Source: Didemnitutus sp041906465 (GTDB lineage Bacteria; Verrucomicrobiota; Verrucomicrobiia; Opitutales; Opitutaceae). From it: 64,000 nt of DNA. Of the stretch, positions 35,238 through 43,760 are shown in pieces. Under the pieces are notes generated by a model. That model saw only the letters and a program-made list of their open reading frames with translations. It did no database searches and was not told where the DNA came from. Each line of letters opens with the position of its first letter. The stretch's first letter is position 1. The DNA lies in contig JAYRJE010000001.1 of the NCBI GenBank assembly GCA_041906465.1, forward strand, positions 1-64,000, read 5' to 3'. A program made the translations under genes and the position numbers.

Positions 35238-37907
35238 TCAGAACCGATAGGTCACGGCGGCGCTGACCTGCCGGTCGTTGATGTAGACGTTCTGCGGCAG
35301 CGTCTCGCGGCCGTAGTAGGACTCGCGCTTCGTGCGGAGGAGGTTCGTGCCCTCGAGCGAAAGCGTGAGCTTCTCGGTGACGTTGTAGCTCAACGACGCA
35401 TCCATCCAGCCATAGGCCTTGGTGTAATACGGGATGCGACCGACGCCGGCGATGTTGGCCTGGCCGCTGAGGAACTTGTCGCGCCAGTTGTAGGCGATGC
35501 GCGCGGAGATCTTCTTGTTCTCATACATCGCGATCACGTTGTAGGAGTTTTTCGAAAGATTCGGGAGCGGCGTGTTGCTGTTGAGCGTGGCGTTCGGAGT
35601 CTCGGAATCGACGTAGGTGTAGTTGGCCTGCACGCCGAAGCCCTTGAACGGATCCGGGAGGAAATCGAGGAAGTAGGATGCGCCGACCTCGAAGCCTTTG
35701 ATCTTCGCCGGATTCGCGTTGCGCGGACGGGAGATGAGGTAGTCCTGCCCGTCCCACGTTTCGGTCGCGGCGGAGCTGACGATGAAGCCCTTCACGTCCT
35801 TGTAGAAGACCGTGGCGTAGACGTAGGTGCCGGGCTTGAAGTATTTCTCGAGCGCCAGGTCGTAGTTGGTCGCCTTGATCGGATTGAGCGCCGGGTTGCC
35901 GGCGGAACCCTGGTTGAGGGCGGGATTAATCGGATTCGGCACGAGCGTGATCGAGGGGGAGAGGTTGCCGAAATCCGGACGCGTGAGCGTCTTCGAGGCG
36001 GAGAACTTCAGGAACGTGTCCTCGGCAATCGTGTAACGCGTGTTGAGGCTCGGGAGCACGCTGTTGTAGGTGGTGTTGATGTTGATCGGCACCGCGTTCG
36101 TGGCGTTGGTGCCCTGCGCACCGCTGACTTTTTCGTTGGTGCGGACCAGGCGCACGCCGACGTTGCCTTCGAGCGGGAGCGAACCGGCTTTGAAGTTGCT
36201 CATGGCGTAGGCCGCATCGGTGCGCTCCTTGATGTTCCACAACGTGAGCGGCGAGGCGCTGCTCGGGATGGCGGCCGTGATGCCGAAGAGATTGCGGTAG
36301 CTCGTGACGTCGCGCGCGCCGTCGAGCACGCCGGCCAGATAGGTGCGGATGCTCGGCGTGCCCGTATACGGGAAGAAACCGAAGGGCATCGTCATGGTCT
36401 GGCTGGCGTATTGCGTCGCCGCCGGGCGGGAGGCCGCGGGGAAGCTGTAGTCGGCGAAGATGAGGCCGGGCTTGTTGGTGGCCTTGCGGAGGCCGTCACG
36501 CACACCGAACAGGATCGTGTGGAAGATCGCCGAGTTCGTCTTGTAGGTGCCGTCGAGATGCGCGGCGGTCAGATCGCCGTAGAACGGCCGGTAGCGATAC
36601 GCGACGCCGGTATACTCGTAGTTGGACGCCTTTGTGAGATCGATGCCGGTGGTGGACGAACTCGGGACTTCGGTGGAGAAATCCTGCGTGAACGTCGCGC
36701 CGGTGTTTGCCGCCGCGGTCGTGGCGAAGAACGGACCGGAGAAGAAGAGATCGTTGTAGCTCTTGGTGTAGCTGACGTCGGCGTTGAGTGTCAGATTCTC
36801 GCCCTTCCACTTCGCGCCGGCGGCGAACTGTTTGGTCCAGTCGTGCGTGTCGCGCGCGAAGGACAGCACGGAGAACGTCGGCGCGCTCCACGTGATCGAC
36901 TTCAAATCATTGGTGCCCGAATAGAGCACCGCCGAACCGGGGACGAAGGTGAAGTTGCTGCCAGTCGCGTTGATCTGATGCGTGTCCTGCAGCGTGTCGA
37001 ACTTCGTGTAGTTGAACTCGCCGTAGAGCTCGAGCGCCTTGCTCGGGCGATACTGCACGACCGCGGTGGCGCCCCAGCGCTCGCGCGTGCCGAACACGGT
37101 GTTCTCCGACGTGGAGTTCTGCGCCGTGATCGTCTGGCCGGCCACGATGTCCGTGCGGGCCACCGGACTGCCGGTGCCCTTCTGGTCCTCGCGCCAGGCG
37201 CGTTTCTGGTAGGTGATGTTGGCGAGCGCGCCGAGTTCCGAGCCGTCGGCGAACTTCACGCGGTTCGAGATCAGCGCGGAGTATTGCGGCTTCGTCTTTT
37301 CCACGAGGTCGCCGTTGATGAAGCGGGCCGAGATCGCGCCCGACAAACCGGGCCCGAAGTCGAAGGGCCGGCGCGTGACCATCTCGACCATGCCGCCGAT
37401 GCCGCCTTCAATGTGGTTCGCGGAGGAGGTTTTGTAGACGTTCAACCCGGCGACCATTTCCGCGGGAACGTCGGCGAAATCGATCTGCCGGCTCGCGCCG
37501 CCGGTCGAGGAAAGACCCGCGGTGAAGATCTCGCGACCGTTCAGCGTGTGCTCCATCTGCGAGAGACCGCGGATGGTGATGCCCGCGCCTTCCCCGCGGT
37601 CGCGCAGGATCTGCACGCCCGTGATGCGCTGCAGCGCGTCGGTGACGTTGTAGTCGGGCAGCTTGTTGATGTCGCTCGCGACGATGGAGTCGACGATCTC
37701 GAGCTTGCCGCGCTTGATCTCCGCCGCGGAGGCGAGCGAGGCGCGCTGGCCGGTGACGACGAACTCCTGGAGGACAACCGTGTCCTCTTTTTTCTTCTGG
37801 TCCGGCTGGGCCGGCGCGGCGACCGACTGCGCGGTCGCGGTGATCGAACTCAGGGAGAGGAGCGTGCACAGCCCGGCCCCCTGAAACAGCTTCAGTTTCG
37901 TTTGCAT
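35238..37907 (-). CDS. TonB-dependent receptor (TonB-Xanth-Caul/CUT-locus type)
   Basis: An 889-residue receptor with a signal peptide (ending ITATAQS), then a TonB-box-like VVLQEFVVTGQR and the segment SASEIKRGK-like (SAAEIKRGKLEIVDSI, DINKLPDYNV). The last is characteristic of the Xanthomonas/Caulobacter receptor subfamily that imports plant oligosaccharides. The plug domain spans about 70-190 (GVQILRDRGEGAGITIRGL). The barrel ends in AAVTYRF. It probably imports oligosaccharides released by the secreted glycosidases nearby. The next gene upstream (MaoC) ends 78 bp away with hairpins between, so it may have its own promoter. Confidence 0.92.
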   Translation of the reverse strand: MQTKLKLFQGAGLCTLLSLSSITATAQSVAAPAQPDQKKKEDTVVLQEFVVTGQRASLASAAEIKRGKLEIVDSIVASDINKLPDYNVTDALQRITGVQILRDRGEGAGITIRGLSQMEHTLNGREIFTAGLSSTGGASRQIDFADVPAEMVAGLNVYKTSSANHIEGGIGGMVEMVTRRPFDFGPGLSGAISARFINGDLVEKTKPQYSALISNRVKFADGSELGALANITYQKRAWREDQKGTGSPVARTDIVAGQTITAQNSTSENTVFGTRERWGATAVVQYRPSKALELYGEFNYTKFDTLQDTHQINATGSNFTFVPGSAVLYSGTNDLKSITWSAPTFSVLSFARDTHDWTKQFAAGAKWKGENLTLNADVSYTKSYNDLFFSGPFFATTAAANTGATFTQDFSTEVPSSSTTGIDLTKASNYEYTGVAYRYRPFYGDLTAAHLDGTYKTNSAIFHTILFGVRDGLRKATNKPGLIFADYSFPAASRPAATQYASQTMTMPFGFFPYTGTPSIRTYLAGVLDGARDVTSYRNLFGITAAIPSSASPLTLWNIKERTDAAYAMSNFKAGSLPLEGNVGVRLVRTNEKVSGAQGTNATNAVPININTTYNSVLPSLNTRYTIAEDTFLKFSASKTLTRPDFGNLSPSITLVPNPINPALNQGSAGNPALNPIKATNYDLALEKYFKPGTYVYATVFYKDVKGFIVSSAATETWDGQDYLISRPRNANPAKIKGFEVGASYFLDFLPDPFKGFGVQANYTYVDSETPNATLNSNTPLPNLSKNSYNVIAMYENKKISARIAYNWRDKFLSGQANIAGVGRIPYYTKAYGWMDASLSYNVTEKLTLSLEGTNLLRTKRESYYGRETLPQNVYINDRQVSAAVTYRF

Positions 37908-37920
37908 TGGGTAGATCTCC

Positions 37921-37995
37921 GCGCGTCCACGGGGGATTGGACGCGCGAGCGATGGATTTTGGGTTTGGGAAAGGACGCCCTGGGGTCAGGGCGTC
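37921..37995 (-). terminator. two hairpins between the MaoC and TonB receptor genes
   Basis: Arms GCGCGTCC (37921-37928) / GGACGCGC (37939-37946) lie in the receptor leader. Arms GACGCCCT (37974-37981) / AGGGCGTC (37988-37995) overlap the MaoC stop codon. On the minus strand the latter is followed by TTTCCC, a weak terminator-like tail. They may attenuate read-through into the receptor gene. Confidence 0.45.
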
Positions 37996-38447
37996 AAAGG
38001 GGTGGAAAGAGGACGACGTTTGACCAACAAGAGATGTTCCGCCGCCAGGACGGTCTCGCCGCGCTGGTTGAGCGACTCGACGAGCTCCACCACGACGCCG
38101 AACGCCGGGCGCTTCGGATCGTCGCGCCGCTCCTTGACGGTGCAGCGCGACGTCAACGTGTCGCCGATGAACACCGGGCGGATGAAACGCACCCGATCGT
38201 AGCCGTAGGAGAACGCCTCGGGGTTGATCTCGCCGGCGGTCTGGCCGACCGCGACGCTGAAGACCAGCGTGCCGTGCGCGATGCGTTGCTTGAAGTCCTG
38301 CGTCTTGCACCACTCGGCGTCCATGTGGTGCGGATAAAAATCTCCCGTCTGGCCGGCGTGCAGCACGATGTCGGCATCGGTGATCGTGCGTCCGGTGGAG
38401 GAGCGCGACGCGCCCACGACGTAGTCTTCGAAGAATTGAGCTTTCAT
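37986..38447 (-). CDS. MaoC-family (hot-dog fold) dehydratase
   Basis: A 153-residue single hot-dog protein of the MaoC dehydratase/R-specific enoyl-CoA hydratase family. The catalytic Asp/His pair fits TITDADIVLHAGQTGDFYPHHMD, with the family signature RIAHGTLVFSVAVG following. Relatives hydrate or dehydrate CoA thioesters such as crotonyl-CoA or mesaconyl-CoA. Its ATG overlaps the IclR stop (38444-38447), so it is co-expressed with that regulator, and the divergent operon carries a CaiB CoA-transferase. I infer that the two act on the same CoA-linked sugar-acid intermediate. The larger open frame (to 38723) is out of the family and only overlaps IclR. Confidence 0.8.
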   Translation of the reverse strand: MKAQFFEDYVVGASRSSTGRTITDADIVLHAGQTGDFYPHHMDAEWCKTQDFKQRIAHGTLVFSVAVGQTAGEINPEAFSYGYDRVRFIRPVFIGDTLTSRCTVKERRDDPKRPAFGVVVELVESLNQRGETVLAAEHLLLVKRRPLSTPLTP

Positions 38448-39220
38448 GCGGCAGCGCCCTCCCAGCCCAGCGATTCGGTGATGGTCCGCGCGGCCCCGCG
38501 CATCGCCGCGACGAGCGTCGCTTCGTCCCCGCGCTGGCCCCGGCGCACGAGCCGCGTGATGGCGAGCGCGGCGATGACGCCGCTCGCCGGATCGCCGACC
38601 AGCACCGCGACGTCGCGCACGCCCTCGATCGTCTCGCTCTCGGCAAACGACGTGCCGGTCTTCCGGATTTCCGCGAGCGATTCCGCAAGAGCGTTGCGCG
38701 CGCGGCTGTTCATCGCCTTCCACGTCGGCGAAACCGACAGCGCCTGTTCGCGCACGCCGTCGGCCGCGTAGGCGAGCAAGAGACGGCCCGAAGCCGTGGC
38801 GACCGGATCGAACTCGCCGCCGACTTCGATCGAGAGGCGGACGCGCTCCGGGCTTTCCTGCTGGGCGACGACGAGCAGGCGGTTACGCTCGAGCACGCTC
38901 AGATGGACGGACTCGCGCACCTTCTCAGTCAGCGCCTGCATCGGCACGTTCGCAGCGCGCAGCAGCTTCTCGGTCACCGAGTGCCCGTGCGCGAGACTGT
39001 AGAGCTTCAACGTCAGCGCATATTTGCCGGAGACCGGCTCGCGCGTGATGTAACCGCGTTGTTCGAGACAATTCAGCATGCGAAACAGTTCGCTGCTGCT
39101 GCGCTCGAGCGAGGCGGCGAGTTCGGCGAGCGATTGCGGCACGGCGGCAGCCGCCAGCGTCTCGAGGATATCGAGGCCTTTCTCCAGTGCCGGCACGGGG
39201 TAGATTGGGGTCTTCGGCAT
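38444..39220 (-). CDS. IclR-family transcriptional regulator
   Basis: A 258-residue IclR regulator. The winged helix-turn-helix lies at about 12-70 (LEKGLDILETLAAA, SLAELAASLERSSSELFRML, LEQRGYI). The effector domain lies at about 85-250, with TASGRLLLAYA typical of the family. It is divergent from the nine-gene sugar operon starting at 39301 and overlaps the MaoC gene by 4 bp, so it very likely controls both directions from the 80-bp region between. The effector is probably a sugar acid or a CoA-pathway intermediate. Confidence 0.93.
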   Translation of the reverse strand: MPKTPIYPVPALEKGLDILETLAAAAVPQSLAELAASLERSSSELFRMLNCLEQRGYITREPVSGKYALTLKLYSLAHGHSVTEKLLRAANVPMQALTEKVRESVHLSVLERNRLLVVAQQESPERVRLSIEVGGEFDPVATASGRLLLAYAADGVREQALSVSPTWKAMNSRARNALAESLAEIRKTGTSFAESETIEGVRDVAVLVGDPASGVIAALAITRLVRRGQRGDEATLVAAMRGAARTITESLGWEGAAA

Positions 39221-39300
39221 TTTGGACTTGCGCTGTGTTTGCTAATAAAATCTCGTTTTGCAAATAAAAAATTGCCCGGCCGAGCGCGGCCCCGTTTTTC
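39221..39300. promoter_or_regulatory. AT-rich divergent operator/promoter region for the IclR and sugar operons
   Basis: This 80-bp gap is unusually AT-rich in its middle. It contains a 13-bp direct repeat, TTTGCTAATAAAA (39238-39250) and TTTGCAAATAAAA (39257-39269), differing at one base, with starts 19 bp apart. The second contains the palindrome TTTGCAAA. These are good candidates for IclR binding and promoter elements for both directions. Confidence 0.6.
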
Positions 39301-40350
39301 ATGCTGACCTACCCCTACCCCATTCAGCTCGTCGGCGCCGGCGGCATCGTGCGCGACGCTCACCTGCCCGCCTATCGTCTCGCCGGCTTCCCCGTCGCCG
39401 GCGTGTTCGATCTCGATGAACCCAAGGCCGCGCGCCTCGCCGCGGACTTCGCGCTGCCGCGTGTCTTCCCCACGCTGAGCGCCGCGATCGGCGCAGCGAC
39501 ACGCGAAACCGTTTTCGACGTGGCCGTGCCCGCCACGGCGATCGGCGAGGTGTTGCGCGAGTTGCCGGAAGGCGCCGCCGTGCTCATCCAGAAACCCTTT
39601 GGGGAGGACCTCGCGCAGGCCCGCGCGCTGCTCCGCCTCTGTCAGGAAAAGCGGCTGCGCGCCGCCGTGAATTTCCAGCTCCGTTTCGCGCCCGCCATCA
39701 TGGCGGCCCGCCGCCTCATCGCCGACGGCGCGATCGGCGACGTGCACGACATGGAGGTGCGCGTCACGGTCCACATGCCGTGGCACCTGTGGTCGTTCCT
39801 CGCCACCGCGCCGCGGCTCGAGATCATTTACCACAGCATCCACTACGTGGATTTGATCCGCTCCTTCCTCGGTGAACCGCGCGGCGTCTACGCCAAGACC
39901 GTGCGGCATCCGTCCACGCCGCAACTCGCGGCGACGCGCACCACGATGGCGCTCGACTACGGCGATTTCGTCCGCGCCACGATCACGACCAACCACGCGC
40001 ACGACTACGGCCCGCGCCACCAGGAGAGCTACGTGAAATGGGAAGGCACGCGCGGCGTCATCCGCACGCAGCTCGGCCTGCTGCTCAACTACCCGCAGGG
40101 CGGACGCGACGCGCTCGAGATTTGCACGAAGGCGCCCGGCCAGCCCGCGAGCGAGTGGCGCGAGATTCCCGTGGACGGCACGTGGTTCCCGCATGCCTTC
40201 ATCGGCACGATGGATTCCGTGCAGCGCTTCGCCGCTGGCGAGACCACCGAGCTGTCGACGCGCGTTGAGGACGCGTTCCGCACCATGGCCGTCGTCGAGG
40301 CGGCCTACCAATCCAGCGCCAGCGGCGCGACGCCGATCCCCTCTTCCTGA
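39301..40350 (+). CDS. Gfo/Idh/MocA-family sugar dehydrogenase
   Basis: A 349-residue oxidoreductase. The Rossmann motif GAGGIVRDAH lies at residues 12-21. The usual EKP signature appears as IQKPFGED (about residue 98), keeping the catalytic lysine. IIYHSIHYVDLIRSF is the active-site histidine region. As the first gene of a fucose/rhamnose-type operon it may be the sugar 1-dehydrogenase, since no other candidate for that step is present. This is inference. Its TGA stop overlaps the next start by 1 bp (40350), so it is coupled to the downstream gene. Confidence 0.82.
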   Translation: MLTYPYPIQLVGAGGIVRDAHLPAYRLAGFPVAGVFDLDEPKAARLAADFALPRVFPTLSAAIGAATRETVFDVAVPATAIGEVLRELPEGAAVLIQKPFGEDLAQARALLRLCQEKRLRAAVNFQLRFAPAIMAARRLIADGAIGDVHDMEVRVTVHMPWHLWSFLATAPRLEIIYHSIHYVDLIRSFLGEPRGVYAKTVRHPSTPQLAATRTTMALDYGDFVRATITTNHAHDYGPRHQESYVKWEGTRGVIRTQLGLLLNYPQGGRDALEICTKAPGQPASEWREIPVDGTWFPHAFIGTMDSVQRFAAGETTELSTRVEDAFRTMAVVEAAYQSSASGATPIPSS

Positions 40351-41522
40351 TGACTGCAACGATCTCCCTCCGAGGCATGACTTGGAATCACCCCCGCGGC
40401 TACGCGCCGATGGCGGCAACCGCAGCGCGATTCCACGAGTTGCGCCCGGAGATCTCGATCCACTGGGAGCAGCGGTCGCTGAAAGCGTTCGAGGATTTTC
40501 CCGTGGAGAAACTCGCGGCCGACTACGACCTCATCGTGCTCGACCACCCGTGCATTCCGAAAGTCGCGGCGCGCAACGTCCTGCTGCCGCTCGACGCGCA
40601 CCTCGCCCCCGCGTTCCTCGCCGACCAGGCCGCGCACTCCGTCGGCGGCTCGCACGCGAGTTACGTCGACCGTGGCCATCAATGGGCGCTCGCGATCGAT
40701 GCGGCCACACCTGTCGCATTCTGGCGCGAGGATCTGCTCGCACCGCTTGGCGTCGCGCCTCCGCGAACCTGGGAGGACTTGCTGGCGCTCGCGCGCCGCG
40801 GACACGTCGAGGTGCCCGCCGCACCGATCAACTGCCTGATGAATTTCTACACGTTCTGCATCGCGGCAGGCGAAGAGCCGTTCACCACGACGCAGGCCGT
40901 GGTCGCGAAGGAGACTGCACTCGCCGCGCTCGATCGCCTGCGCGAACTGCTTTCGCTGGGCGAGGCCGAAGCGTGGAACCGCAATCCCATCGCTTCGCAC
41001 GAACTCGTCGCCGCGGCGGAAAACACCCGCCTTGCCTACTGTCCGCTCGCCTACGGCTATTCGAACTACGCGCGCGCCGGCTTCGCCGCGCACCGGCTCG
41101 CCTTCGGTGAACCGCCCACGCTCGACGGCGCGCCCCTGCGCACGACGCTCGGCGGCGCCGGCCTCGCCGTGTCGGCGTTCTCGCGTCACCGCACGGCGGC
41201 GCTGGCTTACGCTGAATTCGTCGCGTCCGGAGAAATCCAGCGCACGCTCTACGCGCAGAGCGGCGGCCAGCCGGGCCACCGCAGCGCCTGGCTCGATGCG
41301 GCGAACAATCGCGAAACCGGCGACTACTTCGCCCGCACGCTGCCGGTGCTCGATCGCGCCTTTGTGCGTCCGCGCTTCGCCGGATACATGCGCTTCCAGG
41401 AACAGGGCTCGCTGCTCGTGCACGCCGCGCTCCGCGGCACGGCCGGCGCTTCCGCCACCATCGAGCGCCTCGACGCGCTTTATCGCGACACGCTCGCCAC
41501 CGCTACCGCCATTCCCGCATGA
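40350..41522 (+). CDS. extracellular-solute-binding-fold protein lacking a signal peptide
   Basis: A 390-residue protein resembling family 1 sugar-binding proteins of ABC importers (LRGMTWNHPRGYAPM, WALAIDAATPVAFWREDLL, PPRTWEDLLALA). It starts MTATISLRGMTW, with no hydrophobic signal or lipobox, so it should stay in the cytoplasm. No ABC permease or ATPase of the matching class is adjacent. It overlaps both neighbours (1 bp before, 4 bp after), so it is a true operon member. It may be a cytoplasmic ligand sensor, a chaperone for the CoA-transferase, or an enzyme that reused the binding fold. Its function is unknown. Confidence 0.75.
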   Translation: MTATISLRGMTWNHPRGYAPMAATAARFHELRPEISIHWEQRSLKAFEDFPVEKLAADYDLIVLDHPCIPKVAARNVLLPLDAHLAPAFLADQAAHSVGGSHASYVDRGHQWALAIDAATPVAFWREDLLAPLGVAPPRTWEDLLALARRGHVEVPAAPINCLMNFYTFCIAAGEEPFTTTQAVVAKETALAALDRLRELLSLGEAEAWNRNPIASHELVAAAENTRLAYCPLAYGYSNYARAGFAAHRLAFGEPPTLDGAPLRTTLGGAGLAVSAFSRHRTAALAYAEFVASGEIQRTLYAQSGGQPGHRSAWLDAANNRETGDYFARTLPVLDRAFVRPRFAGYMRFQEQGSLLVHAALRGTAGASATIERLDALYRDTLATATAIPA

Positions 41523-42658
41523 AACCGCTCGAAGGCCTCCTCGTCCTCGATTTCGCGCAATTCCTCGCCGCGCCCTGGGCCGCGACGCGCCTCGCCGACC
41601 TCGGCGCCCGCGTGATCAAGATCGAACGCCCCGGCGGCGGCGATATCTGCCGCCAGCTCTACATCTCGAATCTCTCGCTCGACGGTGACAGCACGCTCTT
41701 CCACTCGATCAACCGCAACAAGCAGAGCTTCGCGGCCGACTTGAAGAACCCCGCCGATCTCGCCGCCGTGAGGCAGCTCATCGCGCGCGCCGACGTGATG
41801 ATCCAGAATTTTCGCCCGGGCGTCATGGAGCGCATCGGCCTCGGCTACGACGCCTGCCGCGCGCTCAACCCACGCCTCGTCTACGGCGTCGTCACCGGCT
41901 ACGGCGACGGCCCGTGGCGCGAAAAGCCCGGCCAGGACCTCCTCGCGCAATCCGTCTCGGGCCTCACCTGGCTCAACGGCAACGCCGACCAGCCGCCGAT
42001 GGCGTTCGGTCTCTCCATCGCCGATCTCACCGCAAGCGCGCATCTCGTGCAGGGCATCCTCGCCGCGCTCGTCCGCCGCGCCATCACGAACCAGGGCGCC
42101 CTCGTCGAGGTCAGCCTGCTCGAGTCGATCCTCGACCTGCAGTTCGAACTCACCACGACCTTCCTCAACGACGGCGGCAAACGTCCCGAGCGCAGCGCGA
42201 TCAACAACGCCAACGCCTACCTCGGCGCGCCCTACGGCATCTACGCGACCGCCGACGGTTTCCTCGCCCTCGCGATGGGCTCGATCCTCAAGCTCGGCGA
42301 ATTGCTCGCACTGCCTTCGCTCGCGCAATTCTCCGATCCGCAGACCTGGTTCACCCGCCGCGACGAGATCAAGCACCTCATCGCCGCCCACCTCGTCACG
42401 CAATCCACGCGCCACTGGCTCGACCGCCTCGAGCCCGCCGACTACTGGTGCGCCGAAGTGCTCGACTGGAATCGCCTGTGGCGGACCGACGCGTTCCAAG
42501 CGCTCGACTTCGTGCAACACGTCACGCGCGACGACGGCCCGACGCTCGCCACGACGCGCTGCCCCATCCGCATCGACGGGCAAATCTACAAATCGCCCCG
42601 CGGCGCCCCGCGCGTCGGCCAGCACACGCGTGCGATCCAGACGGAATTTCAGCTCTAG
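41519..42658 (+). CDS. CaiB/BaiF-family (class III) CoA-transferase
   Basis: A 379-residue CoA-transferase. The N-terminus has LEGLLVLDFAQFLAAPWAA, typical of the family. The catalytic aspartate is Asp169 in LSIADLTAS, exactly the position of Asp169 in formyl-CoA transferase. GYDACRALNPRLVY and GYGDGPW are also family signatures. It would move CoA between carboxylic acids, for example from acetyl- or succinyl-CoA to a sugar-derived acid. It sits in a fucose-type operon where a fuconate dehydratase would be expected. With the divergent MaoC gene it suggests a CoA-thioester step. It overlaps the previous gene by 4 bp. Confidence 0.88.
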   Translation: MKPLEGLLVLDFAQFLAAPWAATRLADLGARVIKIERPGGGDICRQLYISNLSLDGDSTLFHSINRNKQSFAADLKNPADLAAVRQLIARADVMIQNFRPGVMERIGLGYDACRALNPRLVYGVVTGYGDGPWREKPGQDLLAQSVSGLTWLNGNADQPPMAFGLSIADLTASAHLVQGILAALVRRAITNQGALVEVSLLESILDLQFELTTTFLNDGGKRPERSAINNANAYLGAPYGIYATADGFLALAMGSILKLGELLALPSLAQFSDPQTWFTRRDEIKHLIAAHLVTQSTRHWLDRLEPADYWCAEVLDWNRLWRTDAFQALDFVQHVTRDDGPTLATTRCPIRIDGQIYKSPRGAPRVGQHTRAIQTEFQL

Positions 42659-42701
42659 GCCGTCACCGTTCGCCCTCACCTTCTACCCCAACTACCCCAC
42701 G

Positions 42702-43757
42702 ATGACCCCCGAAGCCGCACCCCTGCTCGGCACGCTCCTCCACGCCGTCGGCGCCGCCGCGGCGGCGCTCTGCTACGCTCCTCAACGCTACGTGAAAAAT
42801 TGGCGCTGGCAGACCTACTGGCTCGCGCAGGCTTCCGGCTGCTGGCTCGTGCTGCCGTGGATTTTTGCGTGGTTCACGATTCCGGAACTCGGCGCCGTCC
42901 TCCGCGAGGCGCCGGGCGCCGCGATGTGGAAATCCTACCTGCTCGGCGTCTGCTACGGCGTCGGCGGCATCGCGTTCGGCGTGGCGATTCGCTACATTGG
43001 TTTCTCGCTCACCTACGCGATCGCCATCGGCGTTTCCTGCGTGCTCGGCACGCTGCTGCCGCCAATCATGGCCGGCACGCTCGGCGCCACGCTCGCGAGC
43101 ACCGCAGGCATCTACGTAATCGCCGGCGTGCTGCTCGGTGGTGGCGCAATGTTCGTCACCGGCGTCGCCGGCTTCCGCAAGGAGCGCGAAATCCGCTCGG
43201 ATGGCGCGGCCACCGAGTTCAACCCGCGCCTCGGGCTGCCGATCGTGCTCCTCGCGGGCGTGCTGTCGGCCGTGTTCAGCTTTTCGCTCGCCGCGGGCCA
43301 GCCCATCGCCGACGTCGCCGCCGCGCACGGCGCGGGTCACTTCCAGGGCAACGTCATTTATCTCTTCTCCAACACCGGCGCCTTCACGACGACGTTGTTC
43401 TATTGCCTCTACCTCATCGCGCGCGACCGCTCCGGCGGCGAGTTCGCGTCGGCGGGCGGTGCCAGCCTCTTCCGCAACTACGCCCTCGCCCTGCTCACAG
43501 GCCTGCTCTGGTATCTGCAGTTCTTCTTCTACGGACTCGGTCACGTGCGCATGGGCGATTTCAAGTTCTCGAGCTGGGCGATCCACATGATCATACTGAT
43601 CCTGTTGAGCTGCGGCTTCGGCGTCGCGATCGGCGAATGGCGCGCCTGCCGCTCCGCCACCAAGTTCATCGTGACCGCCGCGATCGCGCTGCTCCTCGGC
43701 GCGGTCGGCCTGATCAGCTACGGAAATTACCTCGCATCACTCCCCGTCGCCTCCTGA
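42702..43757 (+). CDS. RhaT-type sugar:proton symporter
   Basis: A 351-residue membrane protein with about 10 TM segments, resembling the L-rhamnose/H+ symporter RhaT (GTLLHAVGAAAAALCYAPQRYVKNW, the RWQTYWLAQASGCWLVLPW segment, and LRNYxLALLTGLLWYLQFFFYGLG). I use ATG 42702 because the first TM segment begins there. It should import a 6-deoxyhexose across the inner membrane; in this operon L-fucose or L-rhamnose is the likely substrate. The gap from the CoA-transferase is 43 bp and to the next gene 3 bp. Confidence 0.88.
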   Translation: MTPEAAPLLGTLLHAVGAAAAALCYAPQRYVKNWRWQTYWLAQASGCWLVLPWIFAWFTIPELGAVLREAPGAAMWKSYLLGVCYGVGGIAFGVAIRYIGFSLTYAIAIGVSCVLGTLLPPIMAGTLGATLASTAGIYVIAGVLLGGGAMFVTGVAGFRKEREIRSDGAATEFNPRLGLPIVLLAGVLSAVFSFSLAAGQPIADVAAAHGAGHFQGNVIYLFSNTGAFTTTLFYCLYLIARDRSGGEFASAGGASLFRNYALALLTGLLWYLQFFFYGLGHVRMGDFKFSSWAIHMIILILLSCGFGVAIGEWRACRSATKFIVTAAIALLLGAVGLISYGNYLASLPVAS

Positions 43758-43760
43758 ACC

